Assembly (NCBI GenBank): GCA_037139095.1 | Contig: JBAXHD010000006.1 | Span: 40,087 to 104,086, forward strand | DNA length: 64,000 bases | Direction: 5' to 3' | From: WLMZ01 sp037139095 | GTDB taxonomy: Bacteria; Actinomycetota; Acidimicrobiia; Acidimicrobiales; Ilumatobacteraceae | Part shown: positions 44,737 through 51,980 of the stretch, in pieces | How positions within the stretch are numbered: position 1 is the stretch's first letter | How the letters are laid out: every line of letters begins with the position of its first letter | The notes under the pieces: generated by a model | The model's database searches: none | Told to the model about the DNA's origin: nothing | The model's input: the letters and a program-made list of their open reading frames with translations, nothing else | Made by a program: the position numbers and the translations under genes

Positions 44737-46164
44737 TCAGCTGTTGAGACTACGGCCGGTCATGGACAACATCGTCTCACCGAACAGCTCGCTCAGGCTG
44801 GGATGCGGCTGAATGAATTCAGCGACTTCGGCAACAGTGGCCTCCCAGTTCACGGCGAGATATCCGCCGCTGAGCTGCTCGGTTACCCATGGCCCAACCA
44901 TGTGAACACCGAGCACCTGGCCGGCGCTGCCGTCGGCATTTTTCTTGGCAACGACCTTCACGAGACCATCGATCTCGCCGATGATCTGGGCTCGGCTGTT
45001 GGCCCTGAACTGATGCTTGCTGACAACAATCTCATAGCCCGCGGCAATCGCCGCATCTTCGCCAAGACCAGACCAAGCAACTTCGGGGTGACAATAAATT
45101 GCCCAAGGAACTCGGTCGTAACGAATTGGCATTGGCTTCTCGCCGAGCAGATCTCTAACCACCAGAATCGCCTCGGCGTAGGCAACGTGCGCGAGTTGCG
45201 GCGTGTTGATGAGGTCACCGATTGCGTAGACACCGGCCTCGCCAGTGCGGCAGAACTCGTCGACCTCGACAAAGCCGCGCTCGGTGACGTTGACCCGGGT
45301 GGACACCAGCCCGAGTTCGTCGGCATATGGGCGACGGCCAACGGACACCACAACAGCATCGACTTCAAGGCTCTCGCCGTCGCCGAAGTGAACCGTGGTG
45401 CAACCACGACCGTCGGCAGTGGCTTGCGGTGTGTGCCCATTCACCGAAACACCGGTGCGAATATCGATGTTCTTCTTCTTGAAGCTGCGCACCACAGCAT
45501 TGGCAAGGTCGGCGTCGAGGCCCGGCAGAATCTTTGGCAAGCCCTCGAGGATGGTGACCTGCGAACCGAGGTCGGCAAACGTAGAGGCGAACTCGCACCC
45601 GATGGCGCCGCCACCGATAACGGCCAGACGCGCCGGCACATAGTCGAGCATCAGCACTTCGTCGCTGGTCATGATTGGACCGCCGCGATCGAATCCGGGG
45701 ATGGTTCGTGGAACAGAGCCAGCGGCCAGCACAACCGCCCGGCCTTGCGCCTGCACAGTGCCACCCTCGGCCAGAGCAACCGTGACCGTGCGGTCGGCGC
45801 CAAGCGAGCCAGAGCCAAGGTAGTACGTGACCTTGCGGCTCTTGATGAGCCCGCCGATGCCCTTGACCAAACCGTCGACAATCTTTTGCTTACGGGCCTG
45901 CGCCACAGCGAAGTTCACGCTGGGTGCACTCGACTCAATGCCGAAGTCGCCAGCGTGAACAACATGACGATTCACAGCGGCCGTTTCGAGGAATGCCTTC
46001 GCCGGAATGCACCCTCTGTTGAGGCAGGTGCCGCCGACAACGTCTTTCTCGACGAGCGCCACGTTGAGACCAGCAGACGCTGCATACAACGCAGCTCCGT
46101 AGCCTCCGGGGCCTCCCCCAATAATCACGAGATCGAACTGCTCGGCCAGACCAACCACCTCCAC
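44737..46164 (-). CDS. lpdA: Dihydrolipoamide dehydrogenase (E3)
   Basis: 475 residues if started at GTG 46164; the frame is open to ATG 46242, but the extra 26 residues (Gly/Ser/Arg-rich) are not family-like. A GGAGGTGG sequence in this region may be the real ribosome site with a still later start. 'VIIGGGPGGYGAALYAASAG' binds FAD, 'GGTCLNRGCIPAKAFLE' holds the redox disulfide C47/C52, 'IGGGAIGCEFASTFADLG' binds NAD and 'HPHPSLSELFGE' carries the catalytic His-Glu pair. It reoxidises dihydrolipoamide on the E2 encoded 36 bp downstream. Confidence 0.9.
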   Translation of the reverse strand: MEVVGLAEQFDLVIIGGGPGGYGAALYAASAGLNVALVEKDVVGGTCLNRGCIPAKAFLETAAVNRHVVHAGDFGIESSAPSVNFAVAQARKQKIVDGLVKGIGGLIKSRKVTYYLGSGSLGADRTVTVALAEGGTVQAQGRAVVLAAGSVPRTIPGFDRGGPIMTSDEVLMLDYVPARLAVIGGGAIGCEFASTFADLGSQVTILEGLPKILPGLDADLANAVVRSFKKKNIDIRTGVSVNGHTPQATADGRGCTTVHFGDGESLEVDAVVVSVGRRPYADELGLVSTRVNVTERGFVEVDEFCRTGEAGVYAIGDLINTPQLAHVAYAEAILVVRDLLGEKPMPIRYDRVPWAIYCHPEVAWSGLGEDAAIAAGYEIVVSKHQFRANSRAQIIGEIDGLVKVVAKKNADGSAGQVLGVHMVGPWVTEQLSGGYLAVNWEATVAEVAEFIQPHPSLSELFGETMLSMTGRSLNS

Positions 46165-46267
46165 ACGTTGCTCTCGCGCAGGGCGAGACTTTCGGCTGCC
46201 ACCGTAGCTGTTAGGCCCACTCGAGCCACCACGTGGCGGCATCCGAGGGGGTTGGTGGCGGTACTAC

Positions 46268-46699
46268 TTACGACAGATCGATGTCCCATCGACGAGCCTC
46301 GAGGGCACGCTCGTAACGCAACACGCCACGCGGATTCGAGGTAACGAACGCCAACACGCACGACGTTGGTTCGCTGGCCTTTGTGGCGCCGCACTGCACT
46401 CCAGCGGCTGGCGGCGTAGCTACCGGAACAAGGGTTGCATCGGCACCAGAACCGAGGACCCATGTGGTTGCTCCAGTGGCGTCGTCGACGCCCACCAACG
46501 TGACCGAAACGAGCATCAGATTGCGTTCACGCTTGGCCGACACAACCCTGACCGTCATGTCGCCAATGGTGGTGCTCTGGCCTACCGCTAGATGCCGTAC
46601 AGGCGCAGTCTCTGTGATCGAGAACAACTTGATGCTGCCCGCCAGCAAGATCACGAGTCCACACGTCACCGCGAGCAAGAGCAACGTTCGGGTCTTCAT
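46268..46699 (-). CDS. Membrane-anchored exported protein, unknown
   Basis: 143 residues from ATG 46699. 'MKTRTLLLLAVTCGLVILLA' is a signal anchor. The exported part is a small beta-rich domain ('VGQSTTIGDMTVRVVSAKRE', 'LMLVSVTLVGVDDATGATTW') similar in style to DUF4352-like lipoprotein domains, with two Cys (QCGATKASEPTSC) that may be bonded. The frame extends 11 residues upstream. It is divergent from the selenoprotein gene, 61 bp apart. Confidence 0.65.
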   Translation of the reverse strand: MKTRTLLLLAVTCGLVILLAGSIKLFSITETAPVRHLAVGQSTTIGDMTVRVVSAKRERNLMLVSVTLVGVDDATGATTWVLGSGADATLVPVATPPAAGVQCGATKASEPTSCVLAFVTSNPRGVLRYERALEARRWDIDLS

Positions 46700-46760
46700 C
46701 ACCCACAGACTACGAACCAGTCGGACGCACACCTACCTATGTCTCGGTAGGGTTGCGCAA

Positions 46761-47300
46761 ATGAGCACCGCTTTACTTCGCAAGCGCATGATTCGCACAG
46801 TTGCTGCGATCAGTGCTGCGGCCGTTCTCACGGCTTGCGGCAGTTCTACGCGAATCACCACCGCCGAGCCAACAACTGTGGGCACGGCGCCGTCGGGCCT
46901 GTTGGCGTTCACCTCACCCATCGTCGGCGGCGGTCAGATCGATGCTGCATCGTTCATCGGCAAACCCGTAGCGTTTTGGTTCTGGGCCCCTGGTTGAAGC
47001 GTGTGCAACGCAGAAGCTGCCTCGGTCGAGGCAACCAGCAAGAAGTGGGCCGACAAGATCACGGTTGTGGGTGTGGCATGGAATGGCGATGAAGCCTCGA
47101 TGCAGGCATTCATCAACCGGCATGGCATCACCTTTGGCAACATGAACGATCAAACCGGCAAAATCTTTGCGCGTTTCGGTGTGCCTGCTCAGCCCGCATG
47201 GGCCTTTGTTTCGCCAAGCGGAAAGGCCACCGCCTATCTTGGCGCTATGGAAGAGACAGCCCTGAGCGCGGCCCTCACGAACACGATTGCGGGCAACTGA
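46761..47300 (+). CDS. Predicted selenoprotein: DsbE/MPT53-like thioredoxin-fold lipoprotein with a UxxC active site
   Basis: 179 residues when the TGA at 46995-46997 is read as selenocysteine (residue 79). The lipoprotein signal 'MIRTVAAISAAAVLTAC' ends at lipidated C26. A thioredoxin-like domain follows: 'FIGKPVAFWFWAPG', then U79-S-V-C82, then 'NAEAASVEATSKKWADKITV', 'VGVAWNGDEASMQAFINRHG', 'FGNMNDQTGKIFARFGVPAQ' with the cis-Pro loop, and 'PAWAFVSPSG'. The flanking pattern 'WFW.PWC..CNAEA' and 'NLND..G..ARY.VP.QPA' is that of mycobacterial MPT53/DsbE as I remember it, so TGA falls exactly on the first redox Cys. The frame continues unbroken for 100 codons and ends in a TGATG overlap with the next gene. 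Conventional calling would give a truncated 78-residue peptide plus a separate ORF. It would be an extracytoplasmic thiol/disulfide (selenenyl-sulfide) oxidoreductase. A pseudogene is the alternative. Confidence 0.85.
46995..47039 (+). promoter_or_regulatory. SECIS-like hairpin directly after the in-frame TGA
   Basis: After the UGA, UGCCUC (47018-47023) pairs perfectly with GAGGCA (47028-47033) around a GGUC tetraloop (47024-47027). GC/GC (47016-47017 with 47038-47039) can add a lower helix past a bulge. The loop starts 27 bases after the last base of the UGA. A loop with G then GU, a 4-16 bp stem and this distance fit the known rules for bacterial SECIS elements read by SelB; E. coli fdhF also has a GGUC-type loop. 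Confidence 0.72.
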
Positions 47301-47656
47301 TGGGTCTCCGCGATCTCGCCCAACGTCTGAAGTCAAAGCCCGAAGAGCTCGATGCCGAGCGACTACAGCAACGCTTCACCGACCTCAAGCTGATGCCTAT
47401 CGCCGAACTGCAGTCACGTATTCCTGCACGCGTTGGCGGCGAGGTGAAGCGCATTCGAGTCGCTCCACGCAAGGGCGTTGCTGCGCTTGAGATCGTGCTC
47501 TCCGACGGCACCGGCGATGCCGTTGCCGTGTTTACTGGCCGACGCGCCATTCGTGGCATCGAGCATGGTCGAGCGATCATCATCGAAGGAGTAGCGCACG
47601 ACGAGCGCGGCCGCCGCGTGATGCTGAATCCGTCGTACACCCTGATCCCAAGCTGA
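47300..47656 (+). CDS. OB-fold nucleic-acid-binding protein (RecG-wedge-like)
   Basis: 118 residues. ATG 47300 overlaps the selenoprotein TGA (TGATG), so the two are coupled. An N-terminal helix ('LAQRLKSKPEELDAERLQQR') precedes an OB-fold: 'SRIPARVGGEVKRIRVAPRK', 'AALEIVLSDGTGDAVAVFTG', 'GIEHGRAIIIEGVAHDERGR'. This looks like the actinobacterial family represented by Mtb Rv2694c, which in M. tuberculosis also lies beside trkA-type genes and an APC permease. Binding partner unknown. Confidence 0.8.
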   Translation: MGLRDLAQRLKSKPEELDAERLQQRFTDLKLMPIAELQSRIPARVGGEVKRIRVAPRKGVAALEIVLSDGTGDAVAVFTGRRAIRGIEHGRAIIIEGVAHDERGRRVMLNPSYTLIPS

Positions 47657-47688
47657 GCCAGATCGCTCGCTCGCTTGCTGCGCTCAGC
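47652..47688. terminator. Inverted repeat between convergent OB-fold and Trk genes
   Basis: GCTGAGC (47652-47658) and GCTCAGC (47682-47688) flank a 23-base spacer made partly of GCTC/GCTT repeats. It overlaps the OB-fold stop and lies 13 bases from the Trk stop. A weak bidirectional terminator is the likeliest reading. Confidence 0.4.
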
Positions 47689-47700
47689 GCTCGGCGACGC

Positions 47701-48372
47701 CTATTCGGCGATGAGAATGCGGCGGACGTCGTTCTCGCTGTCACCCGTAGCTAACACGATCACTTCGTCGCCCGCACGCAGCACTGTGTCGCCGCGAGGG
47801 TGAACCATGTGGTCGTGCCTCAAGATGGCCACCACGGTGGCGTCGCGAGGAAAGCCGAGCGCGTTGATCTCTTTGTCGACGGCTGGCGAGTCGGTGGCCA
47901 AGGTGACCTCGGCCAGTTTGGCCTTACCGCCCTCGAACGAAAGCAGACGCACGAACGAACCAACCGCAACGGCCTCTTGAACCAAACCCGTAATGAGGTG
48001 CGGTGTAGATACCGAAACATCGACGCCCCACATCTCGTTGAACATCCACTCGTTGTTGGGGTTGTTCACGCGAGCCACAACGCGAGGCACACCAAACTCT
48101 TGCTTCGACAACAGCGAAACCACCAAGTTGTCTTCGTCGTCGCCTGTAACCGCCGCGACCACATCGCAGTCGCTCAGGCCAACGGCCTTCAGCGCACCGA
48201 TGTCGCAGCCGTCTCCTTGCACCCACGTAACACCTGCAAGCTTCTCGGCCTGCTGATACTGCTTGAACACGCGTGGGTCGTTATCCAGAATCACCACGGC
48301 GTGGCCCGTGCTGCCGAGTTGCTCGGCGATGAACCGACCGACGCTTCCGCCACCAACAATCACTGCTTTCAT
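47701..48372 (-). CDS. TrkA-family potassium uptake regulator (second copy)
   Basis: 223 residues with RCK_N and RCK_C domains. 'MKAVIVGGGSVGRFIAEQLG' is the NAD(H)/nucleotide-binding Rossmann loop, with the acidic end of strand 2 in 'VVILDNDPRVF'. 'CDVVAAVTGDDEDNLVVSLL' and 'RVVARVNNPNNEWMFNEMWG' are RCK core motifs. The C-terminal part ('FPRDATVVAILRHDHMVHPR', 'DTVLRAGDEVIVLATG') is the TrkA_C ligand domain. It pairs with the adjacent homologue (15-bp gap), like CeoB/CeoC of mycobacteria, to gate a potassium transporter. Confidence 0.93.
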   Translation of the reverse strand: MKAVIVGGGSVGRFIAEQLGSTGHAVVILDNDPRVFKQYQQAEKLAGVTWVQGDGCDIGALKAVGLSDCDVVAAVTGDDEDNLVVSLLSKQEFGVPRVVARVNNPNNEWMFNEMWGVDVSVSTPHLITGLVQEAVAVGSFVRLLSFEGGKAKLAEVTLATDSPAVDKEINALGFPRDATVVAILRHDHMVHPRGDTVLRAGDEVIVLATGDSENDVRRILIAE

Positions 48373-48387
48373 AACGAGTTCCTGTTC

Positions 48388-49053
48388 CTAGTGACCGTGT
48401 GAGATCGGGGCGGCGAGAATGTCGTGGAGGCCATCGACGTCTTGGGACGCAATCGCAAAGTAGGCAAGGTCGCCCTCTTGGGCAACGAGACCTGGAGTGA
48501 GCAGCATCGCTGTACCTAAACGGCTGACAGCCACAATGCGCACGTTTGCAGTTTCTTCGATGTCTGCATATTTACGGCCGGCGAGTGCGCCAACAATTGG
48601 GCGCTCAACAAGCGACACCTGCGCACTGGCGTCGACCCACTCGACAGCGGTCTCGGCGGGAAGCACCCGACGCAGCACGCGCTCGGTGGTCCACGACACG
48701 GTTGCAACGGTGGAGATGCCGAGGCGCTGGTACACGGCGGCGCGCTGCGGATCGTAGATGCGAGCAACAACGCGCTCGATGCCGAAGTTCTCGCGGGCGA
48801 CTCGCGCAACGAGAATGTTCGAGTTGTCGCCACTGGTTACCGCAGCAACCGCTTCGGCGCGCTCGATGCCAGCGGCAATGAGCACCTCGCGGTCGAACCC
48901 GATACCCATAATGGTCTGGCCCGCGAAGTCTGCACCGAGGCGAGTGAATGCCTCAGCCTTGCGGTCGATGATTGCCACCGAATGCCCGCCCTCAATGAGA
49001 TCGCGCGCAAGCGCCGACCCAACACGTCCACAACCAACGATCACAACATGCAT
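48388..49053 (-). CDS. TrkA-family potassium uptake regulator (first copy)
   Basis: 221 residues from ATG 49053 with a GGAGG ribosome site; the frame stays open 51 bp higher without one. 'MHVVIVGCGRVGSALARDLI' binds the nucleotide, 'AIIDRKAEAFTRLGADFAGQ' follows, and 'NSNILVARVARENFGIERVV' and 'LLTPGLVAQEGDLAYFAIAS' mark RCK_N and TrkA_C. First gene of the two-gene Trk unit, divergent from the KimA-like importer 124 bp away, so the two promoters share one control region. Confidence 0.93.
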   Translation of the reverse strand: MHVVIVGCGRVGSALARDLIEGGHSVAIIDRKAEAFTRLGADFAGQTIMGIGFDREVLIAAGIERAEAVAAVTSGDNSNILVARVARENFGIERVVARIYDPQRAAVYQRLGISTVATVSWTTERVLRRVLPAETAVEWVDASAQVSLVERPIVGALAGRKYADIEETANVRIVAVSRLGTAMLLTPGLVAQEGDLAYFAIASQDVDGLHDILAAPISHGH

Positions 49054-49177
49054 CGCACGTCCTCCAAAGATGTCGCCCGAATCGTACGCACGACCCCACT
49101 GCATACGCCAAGTTTCGTGAACATTTCATTTCCCATGTTGCACAACGTCTACGCAACCGGCGAAGCTTCCCAACTGC

Positions 49178-51013
49178 ATGGCGACCTCATTGAAGAGACT
49201 CCTTATCGGCAAACCACTTGCGTCAGCCGACGAGCAACATCAACGGCTCTCAAAGAAGATTGCACTCCCGGTCTTTTCTAGCGACGCCATCTCATCTACC
49301 GCATACGCGACCGAAGAGATCCTGCACGTGTTCATCGTGGCCGGAGTTGGCGCAGCCGCCTACGCCAAGCTGGTTCCCATCTCGATCATGGTCGTGGTGC
49401 TGCTCACGGTTGTGGTGGTCAGCTACCGCCAGACCATCTTTGCCTACCCAAGCGGTGGCGGTTCATATGTGGTCAGCCGCGAGAACCTCGGCGAGATTCC
49501 ATCGCTCGTAGCGGGTAGTTCTCTCCTCACCGACTACATCTTGACGGTTGCCGTGTCGGTAGCTGGCGGCGTTGCGGCCATCGTGGCGGCCTTCCCGAGC
49601 CTCGTGCAATACCGAGTCGAACTGTGCGTTGGGTTCATCGTGATCATGACCATCGCGAACCTGCGCGGCCTCAAAGAATCTGGCGCACTCTTTGCTCCAC
49701 CCACATACATCTACGTTGTGAGCCTCGTGGCGCTCATTGTGGTGGGCTTATACCGAGTATTCGTGCAGCATCTCGGCCCCATCCAACACACCGGCGCCGC
49801 CGCCGAAGAGCTCGGGCAACTCGGAAATATCTCCCTGTTGCTGTTCCTGAAGGGATTTGCGTCGGGCGCCGTGGCCTTGAGCGGTGTTGAAGCCGTCTCG
49901 AATGGCGTCCCAGCGTTCAAGAAGCCAGAGTCAAAGAACGCTTCCACGACGCTCATCTGGATGGGTCTCATCCTCGGCATCTGCTTCTTCGGAATCTCCA
50001 TCGTCGCCAACCGCCTGCAGCCAGTGCCCGGCTTCGGCGGCACGGTGCTTGCGCAGCTCGCAGAACACATTTACGGCGGCCGAAACGTGCCGTTCTTCAT
50101 CACCCAGTTCGCAACGTTCGCGGTGCTCATCTTGGCCGCCAACACCTCGTACGCCGACTATCCGCGTCTGTCGTCGATCATCGCCAAAGACGGATACCTG
50201 CCGCGCCAGTTCGCCAATCGCGGCGACCGCTTGGTGTTCTCGAACGGCATTTTGTTCTTGGCCATCACAGCCATTGCGCTGATCGTTGGGTTCCACGGCA
50301 AGATCGAAGGCCTCATCCCGCTCTATGCCGTTGGCGTGTTCACCGGCTTCACCCTCAGCCAGACCGGCATGTGCGTTCACCACGTAAAGATCAAAGAGCC
50401 CGGCTGGAAACGCAACCTGGTTATCAACGCTGTCGGCGCATTCACCACCGGACTCGTTGCCCTCATTGTGGTGGTCACCAAGTTCATCTCTGGCGCATGG
50501 ATCAGCGTGTTGGTCATCATCGTGCTGTCCACCACATTCAAAGCCATCAGCCGCCACTACACCCACGTGAAAGAGGCAACCCACGTTGAGCCCGGCTACA
50601 AGGTGCAGCGCCATCAGCACCTCGTGGTGGTGCTCGTTGGCAGCATCAACAAGGGCGTGCTGCACGCATTGCAGTACGCAGCCAGCCTCGCCCCCGATCG
50701 CCTCATCGCTGTGTCGGTTGTTTCTGACCCCGAGGAAGAACGCCACTTACGCGAGCAATGGGATTCGTTCGACGTCTCCATCGAGCTGCACACCATCAGT
50801 TCGCCCTATCGCGATCTCACCGGTCCGATCCTCGCCTATATCGACGAACTCGACGAACAATCCGCCGACGAAATGATCACCGTGGTCATCCCCGAGTTCG
50901 TCACCAAGTTCACCAGTCAGTGGCTGCATAACCAATCAGCACTGGCCATCAAGGCCAAGCTGTTGTATCGACCCAACACCGTTGTTACGTCGGTGCCGGT
51001 CATCGTCGACTGA
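49178..51013 (+). CDS. KimA-like APC-superfamily potassium importer
   Basis: 611 residues, about 12 membrane segments and a cytosolic C-terminal domain of about 160 residues ('HQHLVVVLVGSINKGVLHAL', 'LIAVSVVSDPEEERHLREQW'), USP-like. The N-terminal 'LPVFSSDAISSTAYATEEIL' matches KimA/YdaO of Bacillus, including D36 and Y43 at the same residue numbers I recall for K+ binding in KimA. 'YPSGGGSYVVSRENLGEIPS' is the next signature. Mtb Rv2690c in the ceoBC neighbourhood is the same kind of protein. With the divergent Trk genes this is a potassium homeostasis locus. The 124-bp leader shows no ydaO-type riboswitch. Confidence 0.87.
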   Translation: MATSLKRLLIGKPLASADEQHQRLSKKIALPVFSSDAISSTAYATEEILHVFIVAGVGAAAYAKLVPISIMVVVLLTVVVVSYRQTIFAYPSGGGSYVVSRENLGEIPSLVAGSSLLTDYILTVAVSVAGGVAAIVAAFPSLVQYRVELCVGFIVIMTIANLRGLKESGALFAPPTYIYVVSLVALIVVGLYRVFVQHLGPIQHTGAAAEELGQLGNISLLLFLKGFASGAVALSGVEAVSNGVPAFKKPESKNASTTLIWMGLILGICFFGISIVANRLQPVPGFGGTVLAQLAEHIYGGRNVPFFITQFATFAVLILAANTSYADYPRLSSIIAKDGYLPRQFANRGDRLVFSNGILFLAITAIALIVGFHGKIEGLIPLYAVGVFTGFTLSQTGMCVHHVKIKEPGWKRNLVINAVGAFTTGLVALIVVVTKFISGAWISVLVIIVLSTTFKAISRHYTHVKEATHVEPGYKVQRHQHLVVVLVGSINKGVLHALQYAASLAPDRLIAVSVVSDPEEERHLREQWDSFDVSIELHTISSPYRDLTGPILAYIDELDEQSADEMITVVIPEFVTKFTSQWLHNQSALAIKAKLLYRPNTVVTSVPVIVD

Positions 51014-51077
51014 CGTCACACCCAATCTCCACCCGATGCGTCGCAAGTAGGTGTCGCGGTAGGTCTATCGTCGCGGT

Positions 51078-51980
51078 ATGCATGTAGTTGTCACCGGATC
51101 CACAGGTCTCATCGGAACCGCACTCGTCAAGAGGCTCAGCGCCGACGGGCACGATGTCACTCGACTCGTGCGGCGAACTCCGCGACCCGGCGAGGCGCGC
51201 TGGAATCCCACCGACGGAACCATCGAAACCGCTGCACTCGAAGGCGTCGATGCTGTGGTGCATCTCGCAGGTGCCGGCATCGGCGATCACCGTTGGACCG
51301 CCGAGTACAAGAAAGAGCTCGTCGACAGCCGCGTGCTCGGCACCGAACTGTTGGCGTCAACGATTGCGTCGCTCGAGCGCAAGCCCGCAGTGTTTCTGTC
51401 GGGCTCCGCCATCGGCGTCTACGGCGCACGCGGCGACGAAGAACTCGACGAACACAGCAGCGTCGGCAGCGGCTTCTTGGCCGACCTCTGCGTGAAATGG
51501 GAAGCCGCCACTGCGGCAGCCAGCGAAGCCGGCATTCGCGTTGCACATCTGCGAACCGGTATTGTGTTGGCCGAGTCAGCCGGTGCATTGGCGAAGCAAT
51601 TGCCGCTGTTCAAGTTGGGTCTCGGCGGCAAGTTTGGCAACGGCAGCCAATGGCAAAGTTGGATTGCTCTCGACGACGAAGTGCGCGCCATCATCCACCT
51701 GCTCACCGCTCCAGTGCACGGCGCCGTCAACCTCACTGCGCCGACACCGGTCACTCAGGGCGCGTTCACGAAAACCCTCGGCAAGGTGCTGCATCGGCCC
51801 ACCGTGCTGCCCATCCCCAAGTTTGGGCCCAAGCTGTTGCTCGGCACAGAACTCGCCGATGCATTGCTGTTCACCGGCCAAAAGGTGTTGCCTAAGGTGC
51901 TGCTCGAGAATGGCTTTTCGTTCCAGCACGACACGCTCGAACACGCGCTGCGCAGCATCCTTGGTAGAGCGGCCGCATGA
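51078..51980 (+). CDS. TIGR01777-type NAD-dependent epimerase (SDR39U1 family)
   Basis: 300 residues. The Rossmann start 'MHVVVTGSTGLIGTALVKRL', then 'VDAVVHLAGAGIGDHRWTAE', 'PAVFLSGSAIGVYGARGDEE', and a C-terminal DUF1731 domain ('VHGAVNLTAPTPVTQGAFTK', 'LLGTELADALLFTGQKVLPK'). Extended SDR of unknown substrate, linked in other species to cell division or heme. It is translationally coupled (4-bp overlap) to the FAD oxidoreductase. Confidence 0.9.
   Translation: MHVVVTGSTGLIGTALVKRLSADGHDVTRLVRRTPRPGEARWNPTDGTIETAALEGVDAVVHLAGAGIGDHRWTAEYKKELVDSRVLGTELLASTIASLERKPAVFLSGSAIGVYGARGDEELDEHSSVGSGFLADLCVKWEAATAAASEAGIRVAHLRTGIVLAESAGALAKQLPLFKLGLGGKFGNGSQWQSWIALDDEVRAIIHLLTAPVHGAVNLTAPTPVTQGAFTKTLGKVLHRPTVLPIPKFGPKLLLGTELADALLFTGQKVLPKVLLENGFSFQHDTLEHALRSILGRAAA

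Noticed and set aside
43708..46344. 878-codon open frame on the plus strand
   Set aside because: Antisense shadow of the E2 and lpdA genes, whose motifs are complete on the other strand; the Arg/His-rich translation has no domain.
46761..46997. Reading the thioredoxin-like gene as a pseudogene or as a stand-alone 78-residue lipoprotein
   Set aside because: The stop is specifically TGA, falls on the catalytic Cys position, is followed by a SECIS-like hairpin, and the downstream frame is intact and family-like. Kept only as the alternative explanation.
49054..49177. ydaO/kimA-type c-di-AMP riboswitch upstream of the KimA-like gene
   Set aside because: The 124-bp interval is short, shared with a divergent gene, and lacks the conserved G-rich and CCGA-type blocks of that riboswitch.
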